This document shows positions 9,701-16,986 of a DNA stretch of 34,046 nt, one piece after another. The DNA comes from Lachnospiraceae bacterium. GTDB taxonomy: Bacteria; Bacillota; Clostridia; Lachnospirales; Lachnospiraceae. Position numbers and translations under genes: made by a program. The notes beneath the pieces were generated by a model. It was given only the letters and a program-made list of their open reading frames with translations. It was not told where the DNA came from and ran no database searches. The first letter of the stretch is position 1, and every line of letters begins with the position of its first letter. The stretch spans positions 1-34,046 of the forward strand of contig JAFRKV010000051.1 of assembly GCA_017431515.1 (NCBI GenBank), written 5' to 3'.

Positions 9701-9941
9701 TAAATGCGCTATTTTCCGCCTGGCGCTTATTTTTATAGGACGTGCCGAAATCCGATTTCAGTGTCCGAAGGCGCTCCTGCGACTCGATATAGTCCTGGTT
9801 GATCTGGTTTTTGTTGGTCTCTCCGTGATACTCAAAAAGAGCAGCATCATAATTTCCCTTCACCTGATATGTTTCATGCTTTGAAAGTCGAATGGTACTG
9901 GTTGCCTTTCGAATCTGCTGTTGCTGTAATTGTTCATCCAT
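6780..9941 (-). CDS. Large protein with HipA/PI3-4-kinase-type catalytic motifs, function unknown
   Basis: The protein has 1053 residues, with no signal peptide and no membrane segments. The first 235 residues are charged and largely helical. A candidate ATP-binding lysine is Lys265 in NYFIKEN, and a possible alpha-C segment is SEAKEIAAANNTATYQLAK (about 470-488). The catalytic loop is NQTDRHGRNF with Asp567 and Asn572, spaced as in HipA and PI3/PI4 kinases (D-x4-N). The metal-binding motif YDHDNSFG has Asp595/Asp597, about 30 residues after the catalytic Asp. The remaining 440 residues are charged, mostly helical and unrecognised. The start follows GGGAGG. It lies 65 bases after a GNAT gene on the same strand. 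Kinase activity is inferred from motifs; the substrate could be a protein, lipid or nucleotide. Confidence 0.75.
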   Translation of the reverse strand: MDEQLQQQQIRKATSTIRLSKHETYQVKGNYDAALFEYHGETNKNQINQDYIESQERLRTLKSDFGTSYKNKRQAENSAFKALSAKLSTDKWNWLFFTGKDSPEMVRVKKTLNLVTNLISQNLSEYVKEDENGAQFVDVPELREKLNTALDECVAACDNYFKKKREQGGGKYSAGIRRLGLVNEVRKRCMEEKLKFGALLESLTVKAGLEENNLEILRERSLQQLTEQHLTLEAEEGSTEWQNEGNSTDVYKIKATNNGENYFIKENIPLISEDISGFLDRRETQLNYSSENRGANVEERRLKDGHVGASDYQLALSFIRALKTRITRADDANRTAVSEKVVSLLAHDFDKMFSELETHNYAADHVDDTDVDWEAASKDKKHPLNGVAVYICSYRKNNMGEAAGGGAGEPLKKMTELEWITKKLGLDANRDRDILNVFRDQSENAIGKLFRVSLGKEVELFGQIRERQGSEAKEIAAANNTATYQLAKKMGFEDVITGSETRVVKFKDRNGQMVERFCTVMKEAKGEEFVNLIKRAEKEQMKIHYTPDAVRQLMRLQAFDVVCNQTDRHGRNFKCEFDEDKEKGTIVIKKIMSYDHDNSFGEGSIEKLVAGEKNGFLPGLNKTLKKGSAEYKYVNKKYFGIKCPDWIEKATKPVLRGFSNEYGRHKSIKEAPSTMFKNLQPEKSMGQVLMHFKHSDFTSFVTKEGEGDANWYGSIYKRDQMKEDSKYPEGKNEVTDEKEYEEVSQELGTIFTGLKEILDPKRYGTAKENIANGLRTDLKKEEKQEVFRLLDRLHILNEKYDFSTLTPKNTYDRQWCASHSGFLDYWIQNMLYAYANLFREDPDVAELAAGSTEKEYTEEEMEQRRKDMNTLSNENGDLEIPSMLHFDYVAYKQIREIATRDDPQMEADLKLLNFSEAKVKGIKKRCQDILSHLETAREKAEAFFRLAGWKSDTPQGRFFLKAEDGDYDKINDLSQLSVDPGSTYLSIDNENYLFGQQEFSKLAKIEEEDRAFNEEVKKRKDKRWHHEEYGDGKEARKTFLANPLQSAIFKKAG

Positions 9942-10006
9942 TGTTTTTTCCTCCCTCTTCTGAGAAAAGACCGATTACTATGCTTCGGCTGTGATACTCT
10001 GACCGC

Positions 10007-10984
10007 CTAGGAATTGAAGTATTCCACGCCGGTTACCCGTAGTCTCTCCGGAATCTCATCCCTGTTCTGGTCCGCCTCCGAGCGGATGCGTTCCTCCTCG
10101 AAAAATCGCTGCGTCATCCTTTCTGCAGCGTCAAAAGAAGCCTCATAAAGTCTCGTGACGATCCGTGTACGGATCTTGAATAATTGCATCATCTCTGAAA
10201 GCGGATCCCCCTCCCGCAAAGTGAGGGAAATCAGTCCGTCACCCTCTGAATCGTTGAACGCTTCCGTAAGCACCGCGGAAAAAAGCGTCTGCCGGATTTC
10301 CTCCGGTATTTCCCGATCTCCATGAAAAAACTCCAATGGATAATAAGTAGATGCCACCTTTCTGACCGGAACTGCGCACCGAAGCTTGCCGTCTTCCAAA
10401 AATACGAGGCTGGTTCTCAGATCCTGCGTGGCTGCCGCCTCCGATCCGAAAATCTTTTCTATCCGCTTCTTTACTTTTTTCAGTACTTCCTCAGGAAGTT
10501 TCGAAAAAGATTTGATCGAAGGATTCAAAACGTCTTTTGCGGCAAGGGTTTTCTTTTTCAATTCGTCAAGGTACAGCAGCACCTCCGCACTTTCCCCGGG
10601 TACAGGCAGAAAGCCCCGATCCGCAAGATAACCATCCAGAGTATATCCCTCCGGTACTTTTGTGTTTTTCGTCTCCTTTATCAAAACCCTGCTCCAAAAA
10701 CGTACTTTTTTCCGATTATCTGCTGCCAGTTTGAACGCGACTCTGAGCAGGCGGTCTCCGTATCCGCATCCCCGATACTCCTCCGCTACAGCAAGCCAAT
10801 ATACGTCAAAGGACTCCGCCTCCTCCCTGAGAATCAATAGTCCCGCCGCCTCAGCACCCTCCGGCGTTTTCTGAAGCAGTCCGAAAGGCGTCAGTTCTTC
10901 TCTGTAAAGAAGCGACTGCAGCTCGGGGGGCAAGAGCTCTTCATAATAAACACGGTTGGCAGGCTCAATTCTTAAAATGTCCAT
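10007..10984 (-). CDS. GNAT-family N-acetyltransferase, probably two tandem domains
   Basis: This 325-residue protein begins with a GNAT fold. Motif A is VYWLAVAEEYRGCGYGDRLL, where RGCGYG matches the acetyl-CoA pyrophosphate loop (R/Q-x-x-G-x-G/A). The following beta strand contains VRFWSR. Residues from about 150 to the end have no clear motif but have alternating strand/helix character and could be a degenerate second GNAT domain. The start follows AAGGAG. It is the first gene of a two-gene unit with the kinase-like gene, so it may acetylate that protein or share its substrate; this is inference. A promoter is visible upstream at 11034-11062. Confidence 0.8.
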   Translation of the reverse strand: MDILRIEPANRVYYEELLPPELQSLLYREELTPFGLLQKTPEGAEAAGLLILREEAESFDVYWLAVAEEYRGCGYGDRLLRVAFKLAADNRKKVRFWSRVLIKETKNTKVPEGYTLDGYLADRGFLPVPGESAEVLLYLDELKKKTLAAKDVLNPSIKSFSKLPEEVLKKVKKRIEKIFGSEAAATQDLRTSLVFLEDGKLRCAVPVRKVASTYYPLEFFHGDREIPEEIRQTLFSAVLTEAFNDSEGDGLISLTLREGDPLSEMMQLFKIRTRIVTRLYEASFDAAERMTQRFFEEERIRSEADQNRDEIPERLRVTGVEYFNS

Positions 10985-11033
10985 AGATTCTCCTTCCTGT
11001 GAAAAACAAGTGCATTTTTCTGCCTCTTATTAC

Positions 11034-11062
11034 TTTGTACGATGATTCTGAACCGGTGGCAA
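11034..11062 (-). promoter_or_regulatory. Candidate promoter of the GNAT/kinase-like unit
   Basis: On the minus strand TTGCCA (11057-11062) and TACAAA (11034-11039) are 17 bases apart, about 50 bases before the GNAT start. The -35 is good and the -10 is weak. Confidence 0.45.
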
Positions 11063-11104
11063 AAAAAACAACACAATCAAAGATCATTTGGGGATTTCTG
11101 TGAG

Positions 11105-11185
11105 AACCGGGGTCCCGAACGGTTCCGGTTTTGGATAAACGGCAGGATTTCAGAAAACACTTTTCGCAGCGCTTCTAAATCCTGC
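11105..11185 (-). terminator. Two inverted repeats after the J-domain gene
   Basis: GCAGGATTT (11142-11150) pairs with AAATCCTGC (11177-11185), a 9-base perfect stem that spans the stop codon of the J-domain gene with a 26-base loop. Further on, AACCGG (11105-11110) pairs with CCGGTT (11125-11130). Neither is followed by a convincing U-run, so a terminator role is tentative. Confidence 0.4.
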
Positions 11186-11609
11186 AGCAGCAATTACAAA
11201 ACAGATTGATCAGCAGCATACTGATACACCAGCTTCCCGTTGAGGAATAGGGTCTCCCATAGCCCTGAGACATGTTCCGGTACCAGTCTTCCTGATTCTG
11301 GTAGCCGCCGCTGCCTCCGTAGCCGAAGGGATTGCCGCCGCTGCCGTCCGCATTGCGGTAGCCGCCGTAAGGGTTGCCGTTTCCCTGGCCGTAATTCTGC
11401 CCGGTAAACCCCTGCTGACGCATCTTCATGATCTGATCATACGCCGCCTGGATCTGCTTGAACCGTTCCTCCGCCTGTTCCTTGTTGGGATTATTGACAT
11501 TGGCATCCGGATGATACTTCCGGCTGAGATTGCGATATGCGCGTTTTACTTCGTCGTCTGTGGCGTTCGACGGGACGCCGAGCACCTGATAAGGGTCAAA
11601 GAATGCCAT
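11175..11609 (-). CDS. J-domain (DnaJ-like) protein with Gly-rich and Cys-rich tail
   Basis: The 144-residue protein begins with a complete J domain (about 3-65) carrying the HPD motif in KYHPDAN, so it should stimulate an Hsp70 (DnaK). After it comes a Gly/Asn/Tyr-rich linker (about 70-115) and a short hydrophobic tail ending in a cysteine cluster (CNCCCRI), which might be a membrane or metal anchor. It lacks the DnaJ zinc fingers and substrate domain, so it is a specialised co-chaperone. It starts 6 bases after the DUF5685 gene. The pairing with DUF5685 recurs in Lachnospiraceae to my recollection, and suggests the two act together. Confidence 0.88.
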   Translation of the reverse strand: MAFFDPYQVLGVPSNATDDEVKRAYRNLSRKYHPDANVNNPNKEQAEERFKQIQAAYDQIMKMRQQGFTGQNYGQGNGNPYGGYRNADGSGGNPFGYGGSGGYQNQEDWYRNMSQGYGRPYSSTGSWCISMLLINLFCNCCCRI

Positions 11610-11615
11610 CTTCTC

Positions 11616-12455
11616 TTACTTCTTTTTCTGTTTCTTTTTCTGCAGGATCTCGTACTTGCTCCACACCCCGGAATACAGGATGTTTCGAATGATCTCCGCA
11701 TGCTGCAGTACCGGAAGCCGTTCAAAGGACCTCGCACATTCGCTAATCTGCGAAGTCATGTAACACTTGCACAGGGTCTCGTATTCCTCCGGACTCTTTT
11801 CTCTGGAAAGCGTCTTAAACGGATTATAGGCATGGGTCTTTCTGTCATGGGGCAGATCCTCATACGCATCCATCAGATAGATGAACTTGCCGAGGTAAAA
11901 GCCAAAGCAATGCAGCTCCTCATGCCACTCATCCTCTCTCCAGGCAAAGATCTCCGCCAGCAGCTCTCCAAAGATGCCGGACACCACATCGGGATCCTCT
12001 GCCTTCTCCTCTTCCGCCTTGGAAAGCGCATCCAAATGGGCTTTGATCGCCGCATTCTGCTTCTGGCGCCGCGCTGCCGCTTTTTCGTAATCCGCTTTCA
12101 AGCGGTCTGCCATCCGTTTCTTAGCCCCGTTCTTTTCATCCTTCCAGTCATCCAGCAGATGATAATACCCCAGAATCAGGTTCATATCTGCCGCGTAGTC
12201 CGTCGCTTCGTTCAAAAAGGCGGTGCGTTTTTTAGCGGGATGCAGCGCGCAGGTGAAGGACTCCTTCTGGCCGGGAAGCTCGTACAGTCCGGACAAAAGC
12301 ACAATCAAAAACGTCATATCATAGGCCAGGAGCATCTGCCCTTTTGTGCCGCAGTTCTCCTTCAGCTTCCTGCAGAGGCCGCAGTAATAAGCCCGATATG
12401 CCTTCTTTCCTTCTTCCGGTAACGTTTCTTCATTGATGTTGATATATCCGAACAT
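11616..12455 (-). CDS. DUF5685 family protein
   Basis: This 279-residue protein opens with MFGYININ and YRAYYCGLCRKLK, the family's typical N-terminus with a CxxC pair. The rest is helical. Two Asp-rich segments, LLDDWKDEKNG (about 105) and DAYEDLPHD (about 200), resemble the paired metal-binding motifs of the trans-prenyltransferase fold. That similarity is suggestive and no activity is claimed. The start is supported by family conservation, although no ribosome binding site precedes it. A strong promoter places the predicted transcription start at the ATG itself, implying leaderless mRNA. It is followed by the J-domain gene, probably in one transcript. Confidence 0.85.
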   Translation of the reverse strand: MFGYININEETLPEEGKKAYRAYYCGLCRKLKENCGTKGQMLLAYDMTFLIVLLSGLYELPGQKESFTCALHPAKKRTAFLNEATDYAADMNLILGYYHLLDDWKDEKNGAKKRMADRLKADYEKAAARRQKQNAAIKAHLDALSKAEEEKAEDPDVVSGIFGELLAEIFAWREDEWHEELHCFGFYLGKFIYLMDAYEDLPHDRKTHAYNPFKTLSREKSPEEYETLCKCYMTSQISECARSFERLPVLQHAEIIRNILYSGVWSKYEILQKKKQKKK

Positions 12456-12461
12456 AAAACC

Positions 12462-12490
12462 ATCGTAAAACTGACCGTCCGGACTGTCAA
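12462..12490 (-). promoter_or_regulatory. Promoter giving an apparently leaderless DUF5685 mRNA
   Basis: On the minus strand TTGACA (12485-12490) and TACGAT (12462-12467) are exactly 17 bases apart. Six bases then separate the -10 from the DUF5685 ATG at 12455, so the expected +1 is the A of the start codon. The promoter sits between the rnpB 3' end and the gene. Confidence 0.75.
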
Positions 12491-12523
12491 CGCATGCACC
12501 GAAGATTTTAGAAAAATTTTAGA

Positions 12524-12884
12524 ATTGAGCAGGACTGTAAGCCGGGTTATGTCGTGTGTGATCATCTATCTAGGACTGCCGTTGCCGACAGCCTCGAGCG
12601 ACCAACCTGAGACTGGCGGGCCGCGTCATCGTCTCGTTTCGGTCTTGCTTCGGATGGGGTTTACAATGCCGTCCCTGTTGCCAGAAACGCGGTAGTCTCT
12701 TACACTGCCCTTTCACCCTTACCCCGTCGGCGCGCACGCTGACGAGGCGGTTTGCTTTCTGTTGCACTTTCCCGGGAGTCACCTCCGCCGGCCGTTAACC
12801 GGCATCCTTGCCCTATGAAGCCCGGACTTTCCTCTCCTGCGGGATTTCTCCACTTGCAGCAGCGATCACACGTCCTGCTCATAT
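12524..12884 (-). ncRNA. rnpB: RNase P RNA, class A
   Basis: The minus strand carries the hallmark RNase P conserved regions. GAGGAAAGTCCGGGC lies near the 5' end, AGGGTGAAAGGGCAGTGTAAG is followed by GAGACTACC in the middle, and AGATAGATGATCAC... with ACATAACCCGGCTTAC is at the 3' end. P1 closes the molecule: GAGCAGGAC (12872-12880) pairs with GTCCTGCTC (12527-12535). Length of about 360 and layout indicate the ancestral A type, not the Bacillus B type. It is the ribozyme that trims the 5' leader of pre-tRNAs, such as the three in this window. AAAATTTTT-rich sequence just after P1 probably terminates it. Exact ends are uncertain by a few bases. Confidence 0.96.
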
Positions 12885-12888
12885 TGAA

Positions 12889-12926
12889 CACTTAATGAGC
12901 GGAACTCCTGTTCCGCGAATTTAGTG
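12889..12926. repeat. Palindromic unit A near rnpB
   Basis: GCGGAAC-TCCT-GTTCCGC forms a perfect 7-base stem, flanked by CACTTAAT on one side and ATTTAGTG on the other, which also pair. It lies between the nucleoside-kinase-like gene and rnpB, so it could end the former or overlap the rnpB promoter. Confidence 0.7.
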
Positions 12927-12942
12927 TGAAAATGCACCCGGA

Positions 12943-12973
12943 CACTTGGCGAGCGCTTGCGCGGGCCTTAGTG
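12943..12973. repeat. Palindromic unit B near rnpB
   Basis: A second short palindrome 17 bases from unit A is again bounded by CACTTGGC and GGCCTTAGTG, around a GAGCGCTTGCGC core. The shared CACTT...TTAGTG borders suggest both belong to one family of extragenic palindromes. It ends 18 bases before the stop of the 553-residue gene. Confidence 0.6.
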
Positions 12974-12990
12974 ACCGTGGTGCTTCCTAT

Positions 12991-14652
12991 TCAGAGTCCG
13001 AAGCACCCTCCCCCGATGAATTCGCGGATCAGGGAGTTGCTGCCGATCTCTTCCGACGGGATCGGAAGACAGTAGTCCAGGAATTTCAGCAGCCGTTTTG
13101 CTTCCTGATATTCCGGGGAGTTCTTCTCCACTGCGAAGAGCAGCGGCTCGGCGTAGGTTTTCATGACGGCCAGTTCGTAGATATGGCCGGAATTGAAAAT
13201 CACGTCCGCCTTCTCCTGGAAGGGGAAGATATAGTTTTCTTCTCCGCGGCGCACGGAGGGCCACATGGCGATCGTATCCCGGGCGGAACTGCCGCGGGTT
13301 CTGGCGTCGCGCACGATCCGGCGCAGGAGTCTGGCGTCTGTCGTCGGCAGATAATTGTGCTCGTCTATGTTCAACACCGCCAGTGCACTGATGTAGACCT
13401 TAAACATATGCTCCGGTGCAATGGAATAGGAAAGCTTGTCGTTTAAGCCGTGGATTCCCTCGATCACAAGTACATCATCTTTTTCCAGCTTCATGCGTTT
13501 GCCGATGGGTTCCCGTTTGCCGGTCTTGAAGTTGAAGATCGGCGTCTCCACTTCCTCTCCCGCAAGAAGCGCTGTAAGGTCCTTGTTCAGCTGCTCGACA
13601 TCCAATGCTTCCAGACATTCAAAGTCGTAGTTTCCATCCGCATCTTTGGGGCAGTTCTCACGGTCCACATAATAGTCATCCAGCGGGAAGGGATGCGGCC
13701 GCAGCCCCTGCGCCCTAAGCTGGATCGACAACCGGTAGGAAAAGGTGGTCTTTCCGGAGGAGGAGGGTCCCGCGATCATGACAAATTTCTTTTCACGGTT
13801 CGCCGCGATCGTCTCCGCCAGAGTGCCGATCTTCTTTTCCATCAGCGCTTCCTGCGTCAGGATAACATCCTGAATCCGGCCTTCCACGATGGCGTCATTC
13901 AGATCACCGATGGTGGTGATGCCGCAGATCTCACCCCAGTTTTCGAATTCGCGCAGCGTTGAAAACAGTTTGTCGCTGGGCACAAAGGACCGCACCTCAT
14001 GCTCCCCTTTCCCGGGGTGCATCAGGACGAATCCGTTGTGGTACGGCTCGATGGCAAAGAGGTCGAGATATCCTGTGGAGGGCACCATATAACCGTAGTA
14101 ATAATCCCGGTAACCGTCCAGATTGTAAACATTGATTCTGGAACTCCGGCGGTAGCGGAACAGCGCTTCCTTATCCTTCATCCCGCATCCCGCGAAATAA
14201 GCCGTCGCCTCTTCCGTATTCCAGCTGTCCTTTGTGATCGGCAGATCCTGCGCCACGAGAGAACGCATCTCCTCTTCCACCGCTTTCACAAATGCTTCCG
14301 TGACAGGATACCCTTCCGTCATCTCGCAATAGTAGCCGTGTCCGATGGAAAAGAGCACCACTGCCGTGCTCTGATAGGAACCGACCACTTTATGCACGGC
14401 CTTTTCCATCAGAAGCGTCAGACTCCTCCGATACGCCTTGCGTCCGGCCGGTTCATCCGTCGTGACGAAATGCAGCTCTCCTTCATCCGTAATGCCCTTG
14501 GAGAGTTCCCGGAGACGATAGTTGATGGAAGCCAGCACGATCTTTTGCGGATACTGCGCCTGATATTCCTCCGCCAATGTTTTTAGAAGCGTTTTTCTCT
14601 TGACCAGCCGCTCTTCGCCCGCGACCATAATGCGCAACATCTCATCCGCCAT
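12991..14652 (-). CDS. Nucleoside kinase-like P-loop protein with ThrRS-like N-terminal domain
   Basis: This 553-residue fusion protein has an N-terminal half resembling the TGS plus editing-type domains of threonyl-tRNA synthetase, including the GHGYYCEM segment near residue 105. The C-terminal half is a uridine kinase/phosphoribulokinase P-loop domain with Walker A GPSSSGKTT (about 296-304), the DDYY motif after PFPLD, and VIEGIHGLN. Such proteins are common in Clostridia and are usually named nucleoside or uridine kinase; the true substrate is not settled to my knowledge. AAGGAG lies 7 bases before the ATG. It overlaps trmK by eleven bases at the end of the dgt-dnaG-rpoD-trmK operon. Confidence 0.85.
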   Translation of the reverse strand: MADEMLRIMVAGEERLVKRKTLLKTLAEEYQAQYPQKIVLASINYRLRELSKGITDEGELHFVTTDEPAGRKAYRRSLTLLMEKAVHKVVGSYQSTAVVLFSIGHGYYCEMTEGYPVTEAFVKAVEEEMRSLVAQDLPITKDSWNTEEATAYFAGCGMKDKEALFRYRRSSRINVYNLDGYRDYYYGYMVPSTGYLDLFAIEPYHNGFVLMHPGKGEHEVRSFVPSDKLFSTLREFENWGEICGITTIGDLNDAIVEGRIQDVILTQEALMEKKIGTLAETIAANREKKFVMIAGPSSSGKTTFSYRLSIQLRAQGLRPHPFPLDDYYVDRENCPKDADGNYDFECLEALDVEQLNKDLTALLAGEEVETPIFNFKTGKREPIGKRMKLEKDDVLVIEGIHGLNDKLSYSIAPEHMFKVYISALAVLNIDEHNYLPTTDARLLRRIVRDARTRGSSARDTIAMWPSVRRGEENYIFPFQEKADVIFNSGHIYELAVMKTYAEPLLFAVEKNSPEYQEAKRLLKFLDYCLPIPSEEIGSNSLIREFIGGGCFGL

Positions 14653-15340
14653 GTTCTATCTCCTTTATGATCCTTATTTCATCACCGATTTCATTCAGCC
14701 GCTCTTTCCCGGCGGCTGAGCCGGACGAGGAGAGCTCCCTCCGGATCTCCTCCAGCACCTGCAGCCTCCACCGCAGAAACCGTTGCAGCGTCGCATCTTT
14801 CCCGGAAAGCAGATTCCTTCCGTACAACAGCTCCGCCTCGCTGTACGGCGGCTCCCCAGCGCCGTCTTTGTCAACGAGCAGAAGAAAATAAAACTTCCCG
14901 TCTTCTTCCACCAGCCGCTCCGTCTCGATCACATAGCCTTTTTGCAGCAAAAACGCCCTGACATGTTTCACCTCGGACTGAGGTCCGAGAAGGAGCGTCC
15001 TGATGCCGAGGGTGCGCGGGTCATTCGCTGTCAGGATCCGCATGATCAAAGCACCGCCCATACCAAGCAGCGAAACCGTATCCGCTTCCCCGGGCTTCAA
15101 CTCCGAAAGTCCGTCAGACCGGCGCACCTCAATCCGCTCCTGCAGTCCCGCTTCCAGAATATGCGCCTTTGCGCGGGAAAGGGGACCCTCTGCCACATCC
15201 ATCGCGAACGCCTTCCGGATCCGTCCCGTTTCGCAAAGGGAAATCGGCAGAAACCCGTGATCCGTTCCGATATCGGCCAGCGCTGCGCCATCAGGCACCA
15301 AAGACGCTGCCGCAAGAAGGCGTTCTGACAGCCGCTGCAT
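14642..15340 (-). CDS. trmK: tRNA (adenine-22-N1)-methyltransferase
   Basis: This 232-residue SAM-dependent enzyme methylates N1 of A22 in tRNA D-arms, mainly in tRNA-Ser and tRNA-Leu. The N-terminal Rossmann domain has the SAM motif ADIGTDHGFLPISL (about 22-35) and the family GMGG motif (SLLGMGG, about 90-96). The C-terminal part is helical, about 165-232. Its ATG shares one base with the rpoD stop (TGATG), a classic coupling, and it follows rpoD as in many Firmicutes. The usual downstream partner nif3 is missing; the nucleoside-kinase-like gene takes its place. Confidence 0.93.
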   Translation of the reverse strand: MQRLSERLLAAASLVPDGAALADIGTDHGFLPISLCETGRIRKAFAMDVAEGPLSRAKAHILEAGLQERIEVRRSDGLSELKPGEADTVSLLGMGGALIMRILTANDPRTLGIRTLLLGPQSEVKHVRAFLLQKGYVIETERLVEEDGKFYFLLLVDKDGAGEPPYSEAELLYGRNLLSGKDATLQRFLRWRLQVLEEIRRELSSSGSAAGKERLNEIGDEIRIIKEIEHGG

Positions 15341-16950
15341 CAGTCCAGATAATCCTTCAGCTTCCGGCTGCGGCTCGGATGCCTCAGCTTCCTGAGCGCC
15401 TTCGCTTCGATCTGGCGGATCCGCTCTCTGGTGACATTGAACTCTCTGCCCACTTCCTCCAGGGTACGGGCCCGTCCGTCCTCCAGGCCGAACCGCAGCG
15501 TCAGCACCTTCTGCTCGCGTTCGGTGAGCGTGCCGAGCACTTCCTCCAGCTGTTCCTTCAGCAGGGTGAAGGTCGCCGCATCCACCGGCACCGGAACATT
15601 GTCATCCTGGATGAAATCGCCGAGATGGGAATCCTCCTCCTCACCGATGGGTGTTTCCAGAGAAACCGGCTCCTGGGAAATTTTCAGGATCTCGCGGACC
15701 CGTTCTTCCGGCATATTCATCTGCACCGCGATCTCCTCCGGGGTGGGTTCGCGCCCCAGCTCCTGCAGCAGCTGTCTGGAGATCCTGATCAGTTTGTTGA
15801 TGGTCTCCACCATATGCACCGGAATCCGGATCGTCCGCGCCTGATCCGCGATGGCGCGGGTAATGGCCTGTCTGATCCACCACGTTGCATAGGTGCTGAA
15901 TTTATAGCCTTTGCTGTAATCAAATTTTTCCACCGCCTTGATGAGGCCGAGGTTGCCCTCCTGGATCAGGTCCAGAAACAGCATGCCGCGCCCCACATAA
16001 CGCTTTGCAATGGAGACCACGAGACGCAGGTTCGCTTCCGCCAGTTTTTTCTTGGCAGCCTCGCCTTCCCGGTTGATGGCGCGCTGTTCTTCCAGTTCCT
16101 TCTCCAGGGTGGCAATCTTGTGTTTCGCTTTTGTATTTTCCAGTTCCTCCCGGATCCCGCGGACTCTTTCCTGTGCTTCCAGTCCGGCCTCCATCTGCTG
16201 CGCCAGCGTGATCTCCTCCTCCGCGGACAGCAGCGGCACCTTCCCGATCTCCTTCAGATACATCCGGACCGGATCCTCGATGGAAACGCCGTCCGGAACC
16301 GAAAGATCGATATTCTCTACTTCGACCTCTTCCTCGTCGTTTAAGAACTGCTCCTCGTCAATCTCCTCCGTCTCCTCCTCGGCGAGGTTCATGACGTCCA
16401 CATCCTTTTCCTCCAGGTAGTTCAAAATGATATCGAACTTCTCGTCATCCAGATCAAACCCTTTGAAAAAGTCGTTGATCTCCTGGTACTCCAGGGTATT
16501 CTTTTTCTTCCGCGCGATGGCTTCCAGTTCCGGCAGCTTCTCCAGAAAATTACCCATGGTGACGGTCGTTTCCTGCCCCTGCTCCTGGTCCGCCTTTTCC
16601 TCTGCGGCCTCTTCCTGCGCTTTCTTCCCGGCGGATTTTGCCGCACGGCTCTTCTTTGCGGGCGCTTCTTCCACCGGTTCCGCCTTCTTTGCGCGGCTCT
16701 TCTTTGCCGGTGCTTCTTCTTCCAGCGGTTCCGCTTTCTTCGCACGGCTCTTCTTTGCTGGTGCTTCTTCCACCGGTTCCGCCTTCTTCGCACGGCTCTT
16801 CTTTGCCGGTGCTTCCTCTTCCACTGCCGCCGCTTTCTTTGCCGTGGTTTTCTTCACAGGCTTTTTGCTTTCCGCAGTTTCCTTCGCCGCCTTCTTAGCG
16901 GCCGGCTTTTTGGTCTCCTTGGTTTCTTCTGCTTTCTTTTTTGCTGCCAT
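15340..16950 (-). CDS. rpoD: Primary RNA polymerase sigma factor (SigA/RpoD) with Lys/Ala-rich repeat extension
   Basis: The protein has 536 residues, much longer than the roughly 370 usual in Firmicutes. The excess is the first 130 or so residues, a Lys/Ala/Pro/Glu-rich low-complexity tail resembling histone H1 tails. The normal sigma-70 body follows: region 1.1 (about 132-200), region 1.2 from [11 protein letters not shown], region 2 with [26 protein letters not shown] and the -10 helix [10 protein letters not shown], region 3, and region 4 ending in the helix-turn-helix [20 protein letters not shown]. It recognises the TTGACA/TATAAT promoters seen across this window. GAGGAG precedes the ATG by 11 bases. 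It sits between dnaG and trmK, the conserved macromolecular-synthesis operon. Confidence 0.97.
   Translation of the reverse strand: MAAKKKAEETKETKKPAAKKAAKETAESKKPVKKTTAKKAAAVEEEAPAKKSRAKKAEPVEEAPAKKSRAKKAEPLEEEAPAKKSRAKKAEPVEEAPAKKSRAAKSAGKKAQEEAAEEKADQEQGQETTVTMGNFLEKLPELEAIARKKKNTLEYQEINDFFKGFDLDDEKFDIILNYLEEKDVDVMNLAEEETEEIDEEQFLNDEEEVEVENIDLSVPDGVSIEDPVRMYLKEIGKVPLLSAEEEITLAQQMEAGLEAQERVRGIREELENTKAKHKIATLEKELEEQRAINREGEAAKKKLAEANLRLVVSIAKRYVGRGMLFLDLIQEGNLGLIKAVEKFDYSKGYKFSTYATWWIRQAITRAIADQARTIRIPVHMVETINKLIRISRQLLQELGREPTPEEIAVQMNMPEERVREILKISQEPVSLETPIGEEEDSHLGDFIQDDNVPVPVDAATFTLLKEQLEEVLGTLTEREQKVLTLRFGLEDGRARTLEEVGREFNVTRERIRQIEAKALRKLRHPSRSRKLKDYLD
16636..16821 (-). repeat. In-frame tandem repeats in the rpoD 5' region
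   Basis: Four copies of a 16-18-residue unit of the form [17 protein letters not shown] occupy residues 44-105 of the sigma factor; the last copy drifts to [10 protein letters not shown]. The DNA is repeated too, so copy number could change by slippage without breaking the frame. The region is strongly basic with acidic spacers. Confidence 0.9.
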
Positions 16951-16986
16951 ATTGTGCGCTCTCCTCTTTTCTGAATGAAAACTATT

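Noticed and set aside
12570-12891. Two short open frames on the minus strand
   Set aside because: They lie wholly inside the RNase P RNA.
16427-16978. 183-residue Phe/Ser-rich open frame on the plus strand
   Set aside because: It is the antisense shadow of the Lys/Ala repeats of rpoD and has no ribosome binding site.
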